Assembly (NCBI GenBank): GCA_963742345.1
Contig: CAVULO010000010.1
Coordinates: 248,001-312,000, forward strand
Source of the DNA: Pseudolabrys sp963742345
GTDB taxonomy: Bacteria; Pseudomonadota; Alphaproteobacteria; Rhizobiales; Xanthobacteraceae
Length of the DNA: 64,000 nucleotides
Reading direction: 5' to 3'
A program made the translations under genes and the position numbers. Within the stretch, counting starts at the first letter, position 1; each line of letters begins with the position of its first letter. The notes beneath the pieces are model-generated. The model was not told the origin of the DNA. It made no database searches and was given only the letters and a program-made list of their open reading frames with translations. This document shows positions 43,381 through 52,549 of the stretch, in pieces.

Positions 43381-43412
43381 AAAAGCCCCGGACCGCGGTC
43401 CGGGGCTTTTTC
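43381..43412 (+). terminator. Rho-independent terminator of the second beta-barrel gene
   Basis: A perfect 30-base palindrome runs from 43381 to 43410, with arms of the form AAAAGCCCCGG and a T-run at its end, 23 bases after the stop. Being symmetric with A and T tails, it can act on both strands, including for the convergent cold-shock gene. Confidence 0.93.
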
Positions 43413-43488
43413 ATTTACTGCTCGCGGGTGTGGCGGAGCCGCGCAAAAATATCCGCGCGCGCTGGTAGCAGGCGCGGCGCCCGTCAAC

Positions 43489-43704
43489 CTAGCCAGTGAC
43501 GACCAGGTTTACCGCTTTTGGACCTTTGCCCTTCTTGTCCGGTTCGACGTCGAAGCTGATCCGCTGCCCCTCGTTCAATCCCTTCAGTCCGGCTTGCTCG
43601 ACCGCAGTGATATGAACGAACACGTCGCGTCCGCCGTCATCCGGTTTAATGAAGCCATAGCCCCGTTCGCCATTGAAGAATTTCACGACACCCGTTTGCG
43701 CCAT
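43489..43704 (-). CDS. Cold-shock domain protein
   Basis: This 71-residue single OB-fold protein starts at 43704 with MAQTGVVKFFNGERGYGFIK. RNP-1 (GYGFIK) and RNP-2 (DVFVHI) are both present, ending in GPKAVNLVVTG. Such proteins melt RNA secondary structure. A long G/C-rich leader of up to about 190 bases may precede the start, as is common for cold-shock mRNAs. Which paralogue it is cannot be told. Confidence 0.94.
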   Translation of the reverse strand: MAQTGVVKFFNGERGYGFIKPDDGGRDVFVHITAVEQAGLKGLNEGQRISFDVEPDKKGKGPKAVNLVVTG

Positions 43705-43896
43705 CGGGAAAACTCCTCTCCCCCACTGCTCCGCCGCCGGCCCCACGCACGGCAGCTCGGCTGGACATTCACAATCGGGGAAAGCGTCGGCCGAACACGG
43801 CCTCAGTCAACTCCGCCGGCCCCCACAGGAGGCGGAACGTCACTGCCAATGCAGAACTACACACCAACTGGGCGTCTGTGGAAAGAGGCCACGCGA

Positions 43897-44763
43897 TCAT
43901 TGGGGGGCGGGGGGCACGTCGCCGCCAAGCCAGTCGAGCTGAAACCGGCCCTTGCCCTCACGCCCAAGGATGCGGGCAAGGGCCGGCAGCAGGGCACAAA
44001 GCTCGTTTTCCAGTGTCCATGGCGGATTGACCACAATCATTCCGGCACCGTTGAGCCGGGTCGGGTCACCTAGAGGAGCCACGAGGAGCTCGGCCCGGAG
44101 GACCTTGGCAAGCGCCATGCGGCGGAGCCGTTTGGCAAGGACGTCCGGTTCAACGCGCCCTTTTATCGGGTACCAGAGGGCATAGATGCCGGTCGCCCAT
44201 TTACGATGCGCGCCCGACAAACCAGTGGCAAGGCGTTGGAAATCGTTTCCGGCCTCAAATGGCGGATCCACCAGCACGACGCCACGGCGCTCTTTCGGCG
44301 GCACATAGGCATTCAGTGCAGTCCACCCGTCAATTGCCAACGTCTTGATGCGGACGTCCCCACTCAAATTGCGGCTCAATGCGGTTGCCGCCTTCGGCTC
44401 AAGCTCGCAGGCGATCAACCGGTCCTGCGGACGCAGCCAGGCGCGCGCAAGCGCCGGTGAACCGGGATAGACGCGGAGGCGATCGCGTTCGTTCAGAGCG
44501 CGAATGACCTCAAGATAAGGGGAAAGCAGCTCTGCGACTGCTTCCGAAGTTTGCGCTGCCATAAGCTTCCCGATGCCGGCTTGCCATTCGCCTCCGCGCG
44601 CCGCTTTTTCACTCGTAAGATCGTAGAGGCCGGGACCGGCATGAGTGTCGATGACGCGGAATGCTGCCGGCTTGCCGCGCAAATAGTGCAAGATGCGGCA
44701 AAGCACTGCATGCTTGAACACATCGGCAAAGTTGCCGGCATGGAATTCGTGGTGGTAGTTCAC
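43897..44763 (-). CDS. rlmJ: 23S rRNA (adenine-2030-N6)-methyltransferase
   Basis: The 288-residue product opens MNYHHEFHAGNFADVFKHAV, the RlmJ signature. The SAM-binding region VIDTHAGPGLYDLTSEKA and catalytic motif VLVDPPFEAGNDF follow. The tail ends with a Gly/Pro-rich stretch. RlmJ methylates A2030 of 23S rRNA. Monocistronic and divergent from nothing obvious. Confidence 0.94.
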   Translation of the reverse strand: MNYHHEFHAGNFADVFKHAVLCRILHYLRGKPAAFRVIDTHAGPGLYDLTSEKAARGGEWQAGIGKLMAAQTSEAVAELLSPYLEVIRALNERDRLRVYPGSPALARAWLRPQDRLIACELEPKAATALSRNLSGDVRIKTLAIDGWTALNAYVPPKERRGVVLVDPPFEAGNDFQRLATGLSGAHRKWATGIYALWYPIKGRVEPDVLAKRLRRMALAKVLRAELLVAPLGDPTRLNGAGMIVVNPPWTLENELCALLPALARILGREGKGRFQLDWLGGDVPPAPQ

Positions 44764-44860
44764 GACCGGTTTTGCCAGTTCCGCGCGACGACCTGTTGTC
44801 GGCCGACTTGCCGAGCTTATGCCATAACCTTGGCGCGCCGGCGTATGACGTCAGACTCGT

Positions 44861-45529
44861 TTATCTGCCGCGCACTGCCGGCATAGCAATTTTATCGAGG
44901 CGGCAGGTGCGCCGTGCGATCTCAGTACAGTCGCGAAATGAAAAATTCTTGCCGAGACACACACGCACCTCTGTCAGCCTCCTGCCGTCGCAAGATATCG
45001 CCATCGCCTTGCGCGAAAGTCCCGGATTGGCTTTGACGAAAGCTTCGGCTACTTCTCCGGGCGCTACAGTGATCGGTTTGTCGAGATCCATGTAATCAGG
45101 CGGAATCTTCACTACCGCCCGAGCCTTGCGCACGGACTCGAAATAAGCGTGTGGCGAAAGGCCAGAACAGGTCCCGTGCTGATCCCATTCATGGAAGATC
45201 AGGCGCGGGCTCGGCATCAGGTCAAGCATGCTTCCGACGATTGTGCGGTCGAGCCGCGGTGCCGGCACCTGGCAATAGGATGGGAAACCTCGTTCGTATT
45301 GCGGCCAGAATCCGTGCACCACGAATGCGAATGGGCGGCCGGCGCATTGCTGTTCTGGCACGCGATTGGGCCTGCGGTTTTGTGCGGCCTCGCAATAAGA
45401 CGGCGACCAGGACAGCGCCAACACATAATAGTCGAAGCGGCCGGGCTCGCCCTGCCGACGCTCCTGGGCGAAAGCGACGATCGCGAAAACCAATGTGAAG
45501 CTGAGTGTCACGGCGGCAATATGAGCCAA
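44861..45529 (-). CDS. Ribonuclease T2 family protein, exported
   Basis: The product is 222 residues with a signal peptide (MAHIAAVTLSFTLVFAIVAF). The two conserved active-site segments are intact: VVHGFWPQYE (CAS I) and FHEWDQHGTCSG (CAS II), each with its catalytic histidine. Seven or more cysteines suggest disulfides, in line with periplasmic location. It degrades RNA non-specifically through a 2,3-cyclic intermediate. Confidence 0.93.
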   Translation of the reverse strand: MAHIAAVTLSFTLVFAIVAFAQERRQGEPGRFDYYVLALSWSPSYCEAAQNRRPNRVPEQQCAGRPFAFVVHGFWPQYERGFPSYCQVPAPRLDRTIVGSMLDLMPSPRLIFHEWDQHGTCSGLSPHAYFESVRKARAVVKIPPDYMDLDKPITVAPGEVAEAFVKANPGLSRKAMAISCDGRRLTEVRVCLGKNFSFRDCTEIARRTCRLDKIAMPAVRGR

Positions 45530-45685
45530 CCGGTAAAAGCGATGAACTCATAGACGCCCCTTCAACTCGACACGAGAACAAATCGGAAATTGATGTGGCT
45601 CAACGGTTCCTTGGCCAGGATACCGCTATAAGTGAACAATTAAAGAACAAAATAGGATAAACCGTGATCGCGGCCAGCGCTTTGC

Positions 45686-46141
45686 CTAAGGCCGCGCCAT
45701 TTTGCAGGCCGGATTATAGGCCCAGTTGCGGTCAAGTCCGACGACACACCACTCTACGCCCCACGTCATCCCAATCATGCCGGCGTCCTCGCCGATCGAG
45801 AAATTCACAGTATGCTTGCGTCCATCGCTCACCATCGCAACGCCGGTGCAGAAACGGCGCGGGATTGTCTCGGGCGCCCAGGGGCGGAACGCTATCTCCC
45901 GAATCCGGTCGAAGCCTACGATCTGAAGATCCGAATTCCAGAATCGGCCTTCCTTCTGCCCAAAGCGAAAAGCGATCGTATCGAGGGCGGCCTCGCACGG
46001 GGGCAGCACGCCATCATAACGCGGGCCGATCATGTAGATGCTCTTTTCCAGCCAACCCGCCGCAACAGCTGGCGTGACCACACTCGCCGTTACGCAAGCA
46101 GCGACCACAAAGGACCGAAGATAACGAAACCCTGTCATCAT
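45686..46141 (-). CDS. Exported hypothetical protein
   Basis: GGGGGAG precedes a double ATG at 46141/46138; an upstream GTG at 46156 is less likely. The signal peptide runs FVVAACVTASVVTPAVAA. The mature part of about 125 residues begins GWLEKSIYMIGPRYDGVLPP and has paired cysteines (PPCEAAL, RRFCTGVAM, VEWCVVGLD, NPACKM). I recall similar proteins of unknown function in Bradyrhizobiaceae. Confidence 0.75.
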   Translation of the reverse strand: MMTGFRYLRSFVVAACVTASVVTPAVAAGWLEKSIYMIGPRYDGVLPPCEAALDTIAFRFGQKEGRFWNSDLQIVGFDRIREIAFRPWAPETIPRRFCTGVAMVSDGRKHTVNFSIGEDAGMIGMTWGVEWCVVGLDRNWAYNPACKMARP

Positions 46142-46252
46142 AGGGAACTCCCCCAAGCCATGCCTGATTCTAGCACAGCTTTTGCCCGCCGTGCCTGCTT
46201 TGTATCACAACTTTACACCGGCTGAAGTCCGCCCCAGTGGATCGGATACCGC

Positions 46253-47005
46253 TCACATCGAGCCCCGCCAATCCCCCAACACCGCCTGGACCAGGGCGAG
46301 TGCTGCCACCGCAGCGGTGTCCGCGCGAAGGATGCGAGGCCCAAGCGCGATCCGTACCACCTTTGGTCGCGCGAGCAGAGCCGCCCGCTCCCCATCTGCG
46401 AACCCGCCCTCCGGGCCAATCAAAAGAGCGAGCGGCTTGCCCGGGGTCAACCTTACGGCTTCAAGCGCGGCCACTGGGTCAATTACGTCGGCGCCTTCAT
46501 CGCAAAATATCAATAGGCGATCGGTGTTGGCGGCGACCCGATCAAACGGCATTGGCTCGGCGACATCAGGTACCGCAAGAATGCCGCACTGCTGAGCGGC
46601 CTCGATCACATTGGCGCGCATCCGATCGAGATTGATACGCGCGACCTGAGTGTGCTGGGTGATCACCGGCTGGAGCAGCGACACACCCATTTCCACCGCC
46701 TTTTGCACCATGTAGTCGAGACGCACGTGCTTGAGCGGAGCGAACAGGAAATGCAGATTTTCTGCCCGGGGCTGCATGCGCACGCACGCGCCTACCGCAG
46801 CCGACGCGTTTCGCTTCCCGGACGAAGAGAGGCTGGCTTGCCATTCACCATCGCGGCCATTGAATAGCAGCACCCCATCCCCCCGCCCTAGCCGAAGCAC
46901 ATTGAGGAGGTAGTTGGCCTGGTCCCGGTCCAGCAAAACCTCGCCGCCCGCGGCCAACGGAGCGCTGACATAAAGACGGGGGGTGCGAAAGTCGTAGCGC
47001 GGCAT
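46253..47005 (-). CDS. rsmE: 16S rRNA (uracil-1498-N3)-methyltransferase
   Basis: The 250-residue SPOUT-class enzyme has an N-terminal PUA-like part (RLYVSAPLAAGGEVLLDRDQ, NYLLNVLRLGRGDGV) and a trefoil-knot C-terminal domain with KAVEMGVSLLQPVIT and LLIGPEGGFADGERAAL, then LGPRILRADTAAVAAL. It methylates U1498 in the 30S decoding region. Starts at 47005 (MPRYDFRTPRLYVS). The ubiA gene lies 670 bases away on the other strand. Confidence 0.95.
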   Translation of the reverse strand: MPRYDFRTPRLYVSAPLAAGGEVLLDRDQANYLLNVLRLGRGDGVLLFNGRDGEWQASLSSSGKRNASAAVGACVRMQPRAENLHFLFAPLKHVRLDYMVQKAVEMGVSLLQPVITQHTQVARINLDRMRANVIEAAQQCGILAVPDVAEPMPFDRVAANTDRLLIFCDEGADVIDPVAALEAVRLTPGKPLALLIGPEGGFADGERAALLARPKVVRIALGPRILRADTAAVAALALVQAVLGDWRGSM

Positions 47006-47182
47006 GGATTAACCGAAACAAGGTGGCAAACGGCACCCGTTTACGCGCTCTGGCAGGGCTTCGCGAGGCCTTTGGTTGCCCCTACCCTTGCCGCCTTCCC
47101 GACGCATTCGGGCTGTTATAACGCACCCTAGAAACGTCCGGCTGATATATATAATGCAGCGGCGACAAGGAGAGGTCAGTCC

Positions 47183-47677
47183 ATGAGCTTGCGCCGGGCA
47201 TGGTTTGCCATGTGCATGGTCCCGCTGTGCGCTGGAGCAGCAAACGCTCAGTTCCCGCCTGCGACGCCGCCACCGCAACAACAACAACCGCCGGCTTGCG
47301 TCCAGGAATTCTTCAAGCTGCGCGACGACGCCGAAAAGAAGGGCCAAGCGATCAAGGCGGCGAATGACCGCAAAGCCCCGGCACGCGAGGCTTGCCAATT
47401 GTTTGGTGCGTTTGTCGCCGCCCAATCAAAGATGCTCAAATACGCCAGCGAAAATTCGACTTGGTGCGGTATACCTCCGCAAGTCGTGGAGAACCTCAAG
47501 CAGGGCATCGCCAAAATGTCGGAGGTGCGAACCAGAGTCTGCCAGGCCGCTGCGTCGCCCGCGCAACAAGGTCCTAGCCTGAGCGATGCGCTTTCCAGTC
47601 CTGTTCCGGACTCTAACAACATCAAAACCGGGCGCGGCACGTTCGACACTCTGACCGGCAACCCGCTCGGAAAATGA
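47183..47677 (+). CDS. Exported hypothetical protein upstream of ubiA
   Basis: AGGAGAGG precedes ATG 47183. The 164-residue product has a signal peptide ending at A-N-A-Q, a Pro/Gln-rich linker, and a helical domain with cysteines (ACVQEFFKLRDDAEKKGQAI, REACQLFGAFVAAQSKMLKY, STWCGIPPQVVENLKQG). The stop overlaps the ubiA start as ATGA, so they are coupled. Conserved in Rhizobiales; function unknown. Confidence 0.8.
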   Translation: MSLRRAWFAMCMVPLCAGAANAQFPPATPPPQQQQPPACVQEFFKLRDDAEKKGQAIKAANDRKAPAREACQLFGAFVAAQSKMLKYASENSTWCGIPPQVVENLKQGIAKMSEVRTRVCQAAASPAQQGPSLSDALSSPVPDSNNIKTGRGTFDTLTGNPLGK

Positions 47678-48594
47678 GCGAGAGCACCGGACGCGTCGCC
47701 GATGCGACCGGAAACTGGGTCGACGGTCTCGCGCCACCTTTCAGCCGCCCCTATTTGCGACTTGCTCGCCTCGATCGGCCGATCGGTTCCTGGCTGTTAC
47801 TGATGCCGTGCTGGTGGTCGGTTGGTCTCGCCGGCATGCACACTGGCCGCTTCCCCAGCCTGTGGCACATTGTGCTGTTTTTCATCGGCGCTTTTGCAAT
47901 GCGCGGCGCCGGTTGCACCTGGAACGATTTGGTCGACCGTAATCTCGACGGGCTGGTCGAACGCACGCGCACACGGCCAATTCCGTCCAAACAAGTCACG
48001 ATCGCGCAGGCGACTGCATTTATGCTGGCGCAGGCTCTGGTCGGGTTGCTGGTGCTGATCCAGTTCAACCGCTTTACCGTCGTAACCGGCCTCGCCTCTT
48101 TGCTGGTCGTCGTGATCTACCCGTTCATGAAACGCATTACCTATTGGCCGCAGATTTTCCTCGGCCTCGCCTTCTCCTGGGGCGCGCTGATGGGTTGGCC
48201 AGCCGCCTTCGGTCGCCTCGATTGGCCCGCGCTCGTGCTCTATGCCGGATCGATCTGCTGGGTCATCGGATACGACACCATTTACGCGCATCAGGACCGC
48301 GAGGACGATCTTCTGATCGGCATCAAGTCGACAGCACTTTTGTTCGGCGAGCGTACGCCATCAATGCTGGCTGGCTTCTATGCTTGCGCAGTCGTCCTGA
48401 TCGCCGCTGCCGGTTTCATGGCGGGCGGCGGAATGGTTTTCACGGTCGGCCTGATCGCCTTCGGCGCGCATCTGGCCTGGCAAGTGACGCGGCTCGACAT
48501 CGACGACCCGGCGCATTGCCTGGTGCTGTTCAAGTCCAATCGCGATGCGGGCCTTATTTTGTTCGGCGCGATGCTGATCGACGCGGCGGTCTGA
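47674..48594 (+). CDS. ubiA: 4-hydroxybenzoate octaprenyltransferase
   Basis: UbiA attaches the polyprenyl tail to 4-hydroxybenzoate in ubiquinone synthesis at the inner membrane. The 306-residue protein has multiple helices and the two Asp-rich motifs: GCTWNDLVDRNLDGLVERT (first) and YDTIYAHQDREDDLLIGIKS (second). Length is standard. It overlaps the preceding exported-protein gene. UbiK, another ubiquinone factor, is encoded at 22963. Confidence 0.95.
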   Translation: MSESTGRVADATGNWVDGLAPPFSRPYLRLARLDRPIGSWLLLMPCWWSVGLAGMHTGRFPSLWHIVLFFIGAFAMRGAGCTWNDLVDRNLDGLVERTRTRPIPSKQVTIAQATAFMLAQALVGLLVLIQFNRFTVVTGLASLLVVVIYPFMKRITYWPQIFLGLAFSWGALMGWPAAFGRLDWPALVLYAGSICWVIGYDTIYAHQDREDDLLIGIKSTALLFGERTPSMLAGFYACAVVLIAAAGFMAGGGMVFTVGLIAFGAHLAWQVTRLDIDDPAHCLVLFKSNRDAGLILFGAMLIDAAV

Positions 48595-48645
48595 TAGCGT
48601 TAGCTGGAGGCGACACGCGGAAAGCGTGTCGCCTCTTATTTCATT

Positions 48646-49536
48646 TCAAATGCCACGATTGTGGAAATCGTAGTAGCGCTCGATGTTCATTTGCAGGAAG
48701 GCCTCGTAGCCGCCCCACTTCTCGTATTTTGGCAGCTTGATTTCTTTTTCGGCGTCCGTGTAGTTCTTGCCCTCGCTGATAGACTTTTTCACCGCCGCAG
48801 AGAGATCCTGGAGGTAGGCAAGCTGATTGCGGGCGTCATCTTTGGTGCCGGTCTGCCGCCCGCCAGGCCCTGGATGGCCGGCGATCAGCTTGTCCCAATC
48901 CATCGCGATTACTTTTTTCAAGCCCTCTTCGATGTCCGGGATGTAAGTATCCGCCATTTCGCGGAACTGAACTGCTCCGAACGGAATCCAATCGACCGTA
49001 AAGATGATCTTTTCCTTCGGTAACCGCATCACCAGTGTACTGTCGGAATGATTTTTACCGAGGTAAATAAGTTCGAGCGTGGTCCCGCCAAGACTAATCA
49101 CCTTTTTATTGTCGACCACCTGATCCGGGAGAACGACGTCGGCGGGTTTCAATTCGGCGAGGCGTGCCTTGGCGTTCTTGTGGGCGATGAAGATCGCGCC
49201 CAAATCCTTGAACGGTTTGCCGCCGGCGATATGGTCGTAGTGTGAATGGCTGTAGATTACATATTTAATCGGCGCTTGAGTAATCTTGCGGATCTCTTCG
49301 ATGTAAGCCTTTGCCGCCGGCCGGCGCAAACTGATCGGATCGGTGGCAATGACGCCCGCCTTTGTAACGATGAACATCGACTGATGGTTTTCGTAGCGAA
49401 AGATGTAGACGTTGTCGGTACCCTCGACCTTGGTTACGGCGTAAAGCGGCCGCTGAGCCGTTTGCGCGAGTACAGAGGTAGCCAGTACAGCGGCGAGCAA
49501 CCCCGCCGCCATGCTCGAAAAAACTATCCGAGACAT
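48646..49536 (-). CDS. MBL-fold metallo-hydrolase, exported
   Basis: The product is 296 residues from ATG 49536, with GGGAGG upstream; an earlier ATG at 49551 covers that site and is less likely. The signal peptide ends at V-L-A-Q. The metal motif YSHSHYDHIAGGKPF is present, followed by the distal ligands in LGKNHSDSTLVMRL, a region with VDWIPFG, and A-G-H-P-G-P-G. It is a periplasmic beta-lactamase-fold hydrolase of unknown substrate, similar to those near quinoprotein dehydrogenases. The distance to the sugar dehydrogenase at 1.7 kb gives no link. Confidence 0.85.
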   Translation of the reverse strand: MSRIVFSSMAAGLLAAVLATSVLAQTAQRPLYAVTKVEGTDNVYIFRYENHQSMFIVTKAGVIATDPISLRRPAAKAYIEEIRKITQAPIKYVIYSHSHYDHIAGGKPFKDLGAIFIAHKNAKARLAELKPADVVLPDQVVDNKKVISLGGTTLELIYLGKNHSDSTLVMRLPKEKIIFTVDWIPFGAVQFREMADTYIPDIEEGLKKVIAMDWDKLIAGHPGPGGRQTGTKDDARNQLAYLQDLSAAVKKSISEGKNYTDAEKEIKLPKYEKWGGYEAFLQMNIERYYDFHNRGI

Positions 49537-49664
49537 TCCAATGCCTCCCATTGTGTTGATTGCCGCCGCCCGGCAGTGCGGTCGGCGAGTGTGGTCCGCG
49601 GCAGTAGAACCGCGCGCCGGGACGGTTTATTCCCCAAGCACGAGCCAACGCCGATTTACCGGGA

Positions 49665-51110
49665 CTAGTGCAGGCTCAGCCGGTCTTGGGCGGGAGCGAA
49701 CGATTGGCGGGTGGGGTGCCCGGCGGGGCCCAAGTTTGCGGCGGACTCGCCGGCGTAACCTCCCGATGTCTGCGGGACGGTAGGCGCGGCAATCGGACCC
49801 ATCACTAATTCATGGCCGTATTCAAAGCCGATATCGCCGTCCTCCCCCGGGACTGCCATCGGCGCTTTGCTGGGTTTGCCAACCGGTGACCGCGCAATTG
49901 AGCCGGTATATGCGGGACCGCGATGCCGTGCATAAACGGCGCGCGCTTGTGCTGCGGCCACTTCGCCGGAAATCGCCTCCGGCCGGCAAGGGCGTTCCCC
50001 GCTCGAACGCCGCATCAGATCGACATGGATGTGATTGTAGTGGGCGGCGTTGTAGCCCGGCGCCAGTACCGTCGTAAAACTGTCGCAGGCAGCAAGATGG
50101 ACGTCGTGCAGGAACCCCTGCTCTTCCGGCGTGCCGTGCCAACCTTCCTGCACCGTGATCCGGCGTCCATCGGCGAGCGTGAAGGCCGCGATGTCGATCG
50201 CGTTGCCGAACGCGTGTTCGGAAATTCCCGAGCCACCTGCGCCGACCATGCCGCGGCAAGAATACGCCGAGATCTGTTTTATTTCGGCAACCGGGGTGCC
50301 GAACCATCGTATCGCTGCCGGCTGCACACCCTCGCTCACCCAATGGTCGAGCGCAGAGACGATCGGACAAGCCAGCGTCGCGGCGGGCGTCAGCGTCGCC
50401 GGCATGACGGTGCCGGTTGTTTGCGCTCCGCGCGCGGGCCCGAGCGGCGGCAAAGCGCGCTGTGGCGCACCATAAGTGCGCTGCGGCGTCTGATAAACAG
50501 GCGCACCATCAGCGCGCTGCGGCGAATAAGTGGCGGGCGCGCGGCCGGGCGGCAGCACAGCGTCGTCGGGGATGTCATCGGGTAACGGCGCTGCGCTCGG
50601 TGTGACGCCACGCTCGGCGCCCGGCGCGCTGAGCGATACCGGCTCGCGAGCCGGCGCGACGGAAGTTGGCCGCTCGACTGGAGGCGGTCCTGGTACCCAA
50701 CGCATTCGCGGCGCTTGTGATGACTGCGCTGGCATCGGCGCGCCTTGCACGGAAGGTACCGGCGCGGGCGGCGCATATTGCGGCTCATTGATCGGCCAGC
50801 GCGGCATTTGCGCTGATGTGCTGGGAATTGTTCCGGGCGGGCGCGGATCGTCCGCGTATCCGACCAGCGGACTGCTCTCACCCAAAGCCGCAACCTTGAG
50901 CGGGAAATCGGCGCCACACATGCCCGGCCCTTCGATGGGCTCGATCTGCGCGACCCCGGTGCCGATCTTGACGGTACCCGATTTCAAACACTCAACCTCC
51001 GCCTGGTGTCGCCAAGGCGCCCGTTCGCCATACATAAAGCTGCGCCCGCAACCGGCGAGCGCCAGCAGCATGCCTGCACCGATGAGATAGAAACTCGCGC
51101 CACCCTTCAT
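49665..51110 (-). CDS. Extensin-like family lipoprotein
   Basis: This 481-residue protein opens with a lipoprotein signal (lipobox L-A-G-C, then G-R-S). Residues about 30-80 contain three cysteines. Residues 80-250 are a long Pro/Ala/Arg/Gln linker with RTYGAPQ- and QRADGAP-type repeats. The C-terminal extensin-like domain has LDHWVSEGVQPAAIRWFGTP, SAYSCRGM, SEHAFGNAIDIAAFTLADGR and YNHIHVDLMRR, the His/Asp set of a D,D-peptidase-like metal site. It probably acts on the cell wall from a membrane anchor; the linker spans the periplasm. Confidence 0.88.
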   Translation of the reverse strand: MKGGASFYLIGAGMLLALAGCGRSFMYGERAPWRHQAEVECLKSGTVKIGTGVAQIEPIEGPGMCGADFPLKVAALGESSPLVGYADDPRPPGTIPSTSAQMPRWPINEPQYAPPAPVPSVQGAPMPAQSSQAPRMRWVPGPPPVERPTSVAPAREPVSLSAPGAERGVTPSAAPLPDDIPDDAVLPPGRAPATYSPQRADGAPVYQTPQRTYGAPQRALPPLGPARGAQTTGTVMPATLTPAATLACPIVSALDHWVSEGVQPAAIRWFGTPVAEIKQISAYSCRGMVGAGGSGISEHAFGNAIDIAAFTLADGRRITVQEGWHGTPEEQGFLHDVHLAACDSFTTVLAPGYNAAHYNHIHVDLMRRSSGERPCRPEAISGEVAAAQARAVYARHRGPAYTGSIARSPVGKPSKAPMAVPGEDGDIGFEYGHELVMGPIAAPTVPQTSGGYAGESAANLGPAGHPTRQSFAPAQDRLSLH

Positions 51111-51262
51111 GCTCGCAAAAATGCGAGTAGTTTCTTTAACGAGGCTTCAACGCTTGCCGGAGCGATTTCATTAAGGATAAGAAATCCTTGCCAAAATGCC
51201 CCTCCAGCCTTGAACCGTCAGGCGCTTTCGGTTCACATCGCACGCGGCGTGATTATCGGAGG

Positions 51263-51300
51263 CGCACGATTCCGCGCCCGAAAACCGGTACCCGGTTCAG
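51263..51300. repeat. Interspersed palindromic element, copy D (degenerate)
   Basis: CGAAAACCGGTACCCGGTT matches the core of the other copies on one side; the right arm is degenerate. It lies just upstream of the DUF2798 gene. Confidence 0.35.
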
Positions 51301-51324
51301 GGCTGTGTGCTTGAAAGGAATGCG

Positions 51325-51558
51325 ATGGAAGGCAAAGCCAGGTTCATTTTTCCGGTCATTATCAGCGCGCTCATTGTTTTTGTGGTGAGCGGAGTGGTCA
51401 CCTTCACCAATATCGGTTTACGCGCCGACTTCGTGCCTCGCTGGCTCAAGGCCTTCATGACCGGCTGGCCGGTAGCCGCCGTACTCGCTTTTTTCGCGGT
51501 TCCACACGTCCGCCGCGCGACGGAGGCGATCGTGCGACTGATCGACGGCCAGGCTTAG
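51325..51558 (+). CDS. DUF2798 domain protein
   Basis: This 77-residue membrane protein starts at ATG 51325 (MEGKARFIFPVIISALIVFV). It has two helices with a short loop containing FVPRWLKAFMTGWPVAAVLA and ends HVRRATEAIVRLIDG. This matches DUF2798, a family of two-helix inner-membrane proteins of unknown function. The gene is convergent with the Bug protein gene, four bases apart. Confidence 0.88.
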   Translation: MEGKARFIFPVIISALIVFVVSGVVTFTNIGLRADFVPRWLKAFMTGWPVAAVLAFFAVPHVRRATEAIVRLIDGQA

Positions 51559-51562
51559 AGCC

Positions 51563-52549
51563 TTACTGCGCCGGTTTGATCTCGAGCGTCTCGCCGATCT
51601 GCTTGACTGTCATACGCTGGTCCTCAAGCGCCGCCGCAAACTCGACCGGCGTTCCCGGGTTGACCACTTGTCCCGTTGCGGAAAGTTTCGCGTCGATCTG
51701 CGGGTCGCCGACAATTTCGCGAATATCGGCCGCAATGCGGTCGCGAACCGGCTGCGGCATATCGCGCGGTCCAAACAAGCCGACCAGACCGTCGAACTCC
51801 AGCGACTTGTATCCTGCTTCCGACGCTGTCGGAATGTCGTCAAGCGACTTGGCGTGCTGGCGATTGGTCAACGCAATCACCTTGACCTTACCGGCCTGCA
51901 CCCGTGGCCGCATGATCGCGTACGCCCCCACAAAGGCATGGATGCGCCCTTCTGCAAGATCGTTGATGGCTTGCACCGCATCTTTGTAGGGCACTTTAGC
52001 CATGTCGAGTTTTTCGGTTTTCAGGAAAGCGGCGAACAACAGGTCGTTCGCGCCGGTGACGGAGGCATAGTTCAATTTGCCGGGCTCTGATTTGATCTTG
52101 GCGGCGAGTTCCTTCACCGTTGCGACGTTGAGATCGGCTGGCACACCCAGCGCGATCAGTGTGTTGGTGACGCGGGCGATTGGCATGAGATCTTTCGGAT
52201 CGTAGGGCAGCTTGTCGTGCAACAACGGGTGGGCGGTGAAGGTCGAGGCCGGCGCAAACAGCAGCACATGATCGTCATGCGCGTTGAGCACTGCTGTAAT
52301 GGCGAGGAAGGCGTCGCCGCCGGGCCGGTTCTCGACGACGACGGGCTGGCCCCACTTTGCCGCAAGCTTGTCCGCCAACAATCGAGCGGTGATGTCGACG
52401 CCTGAGCCCGGACCGAGCGGAATGATAAATCGCACCGGGCGCTGCGGCCATGATTGATCCGAGGTCTGCGCTTGCGCTAACGGTCCCGCCAACGTCGCGG
52501 CGGCGAGAGAAAAAGCAAGGGTGAACAAGAAACGGCGCAGACGCTGCAT
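51563..52549 (-). CDS. Tripartite tricarboxylate transporter substrate-binding protein (Bug/TctC family)
   Basis: The product is 328 residues from the ATG at 52549 (MQRLRRFLFTLAFSLAAATL). The frame stays open 100 codons upstream, but that part looks unlike protein. After the signal come WPQRPVRFIIPLGPGSGVDI and LADKLAAKWGQPVVVENRPG, the Bug-family signature, then PYKDAVQAINDLAEGRIHAF. It binds a carboxylate ligand in the periplasm. No TctA/TctB membrane genes are adjacent, as is usual for orphan Bug proteins. Confidence 0.9.
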   Translation of the reverse strand: MQRLRRFLFTLAFSLAAATLAGPLAQAQTSDQSWPQRPVRFIIPLGPGSGVDITARLLADKLAAKWGQPVVVENRPGGDAFLAITAVLNAHDDHVLLFAPASTFTAHPLLHDKLPYDPKDLMPIARVTNTLIALGVPADLNVATVKELAAKIKSEPGKLNYASVTGANDLLFAAFLKTEKLDMAKVPYKDAVQAINDLAEGRIHAFVGAYAIMRPRVQAGKVKVIALTNRQHAKSLDDIPTASEAGYKSLEFDGLVGLFGPRDMPQPVRDRIAADIREIVGDPQIDAKLSATGQVVNPGTPVEFAAALEDQRMTVKQIGETLEIKPAQ

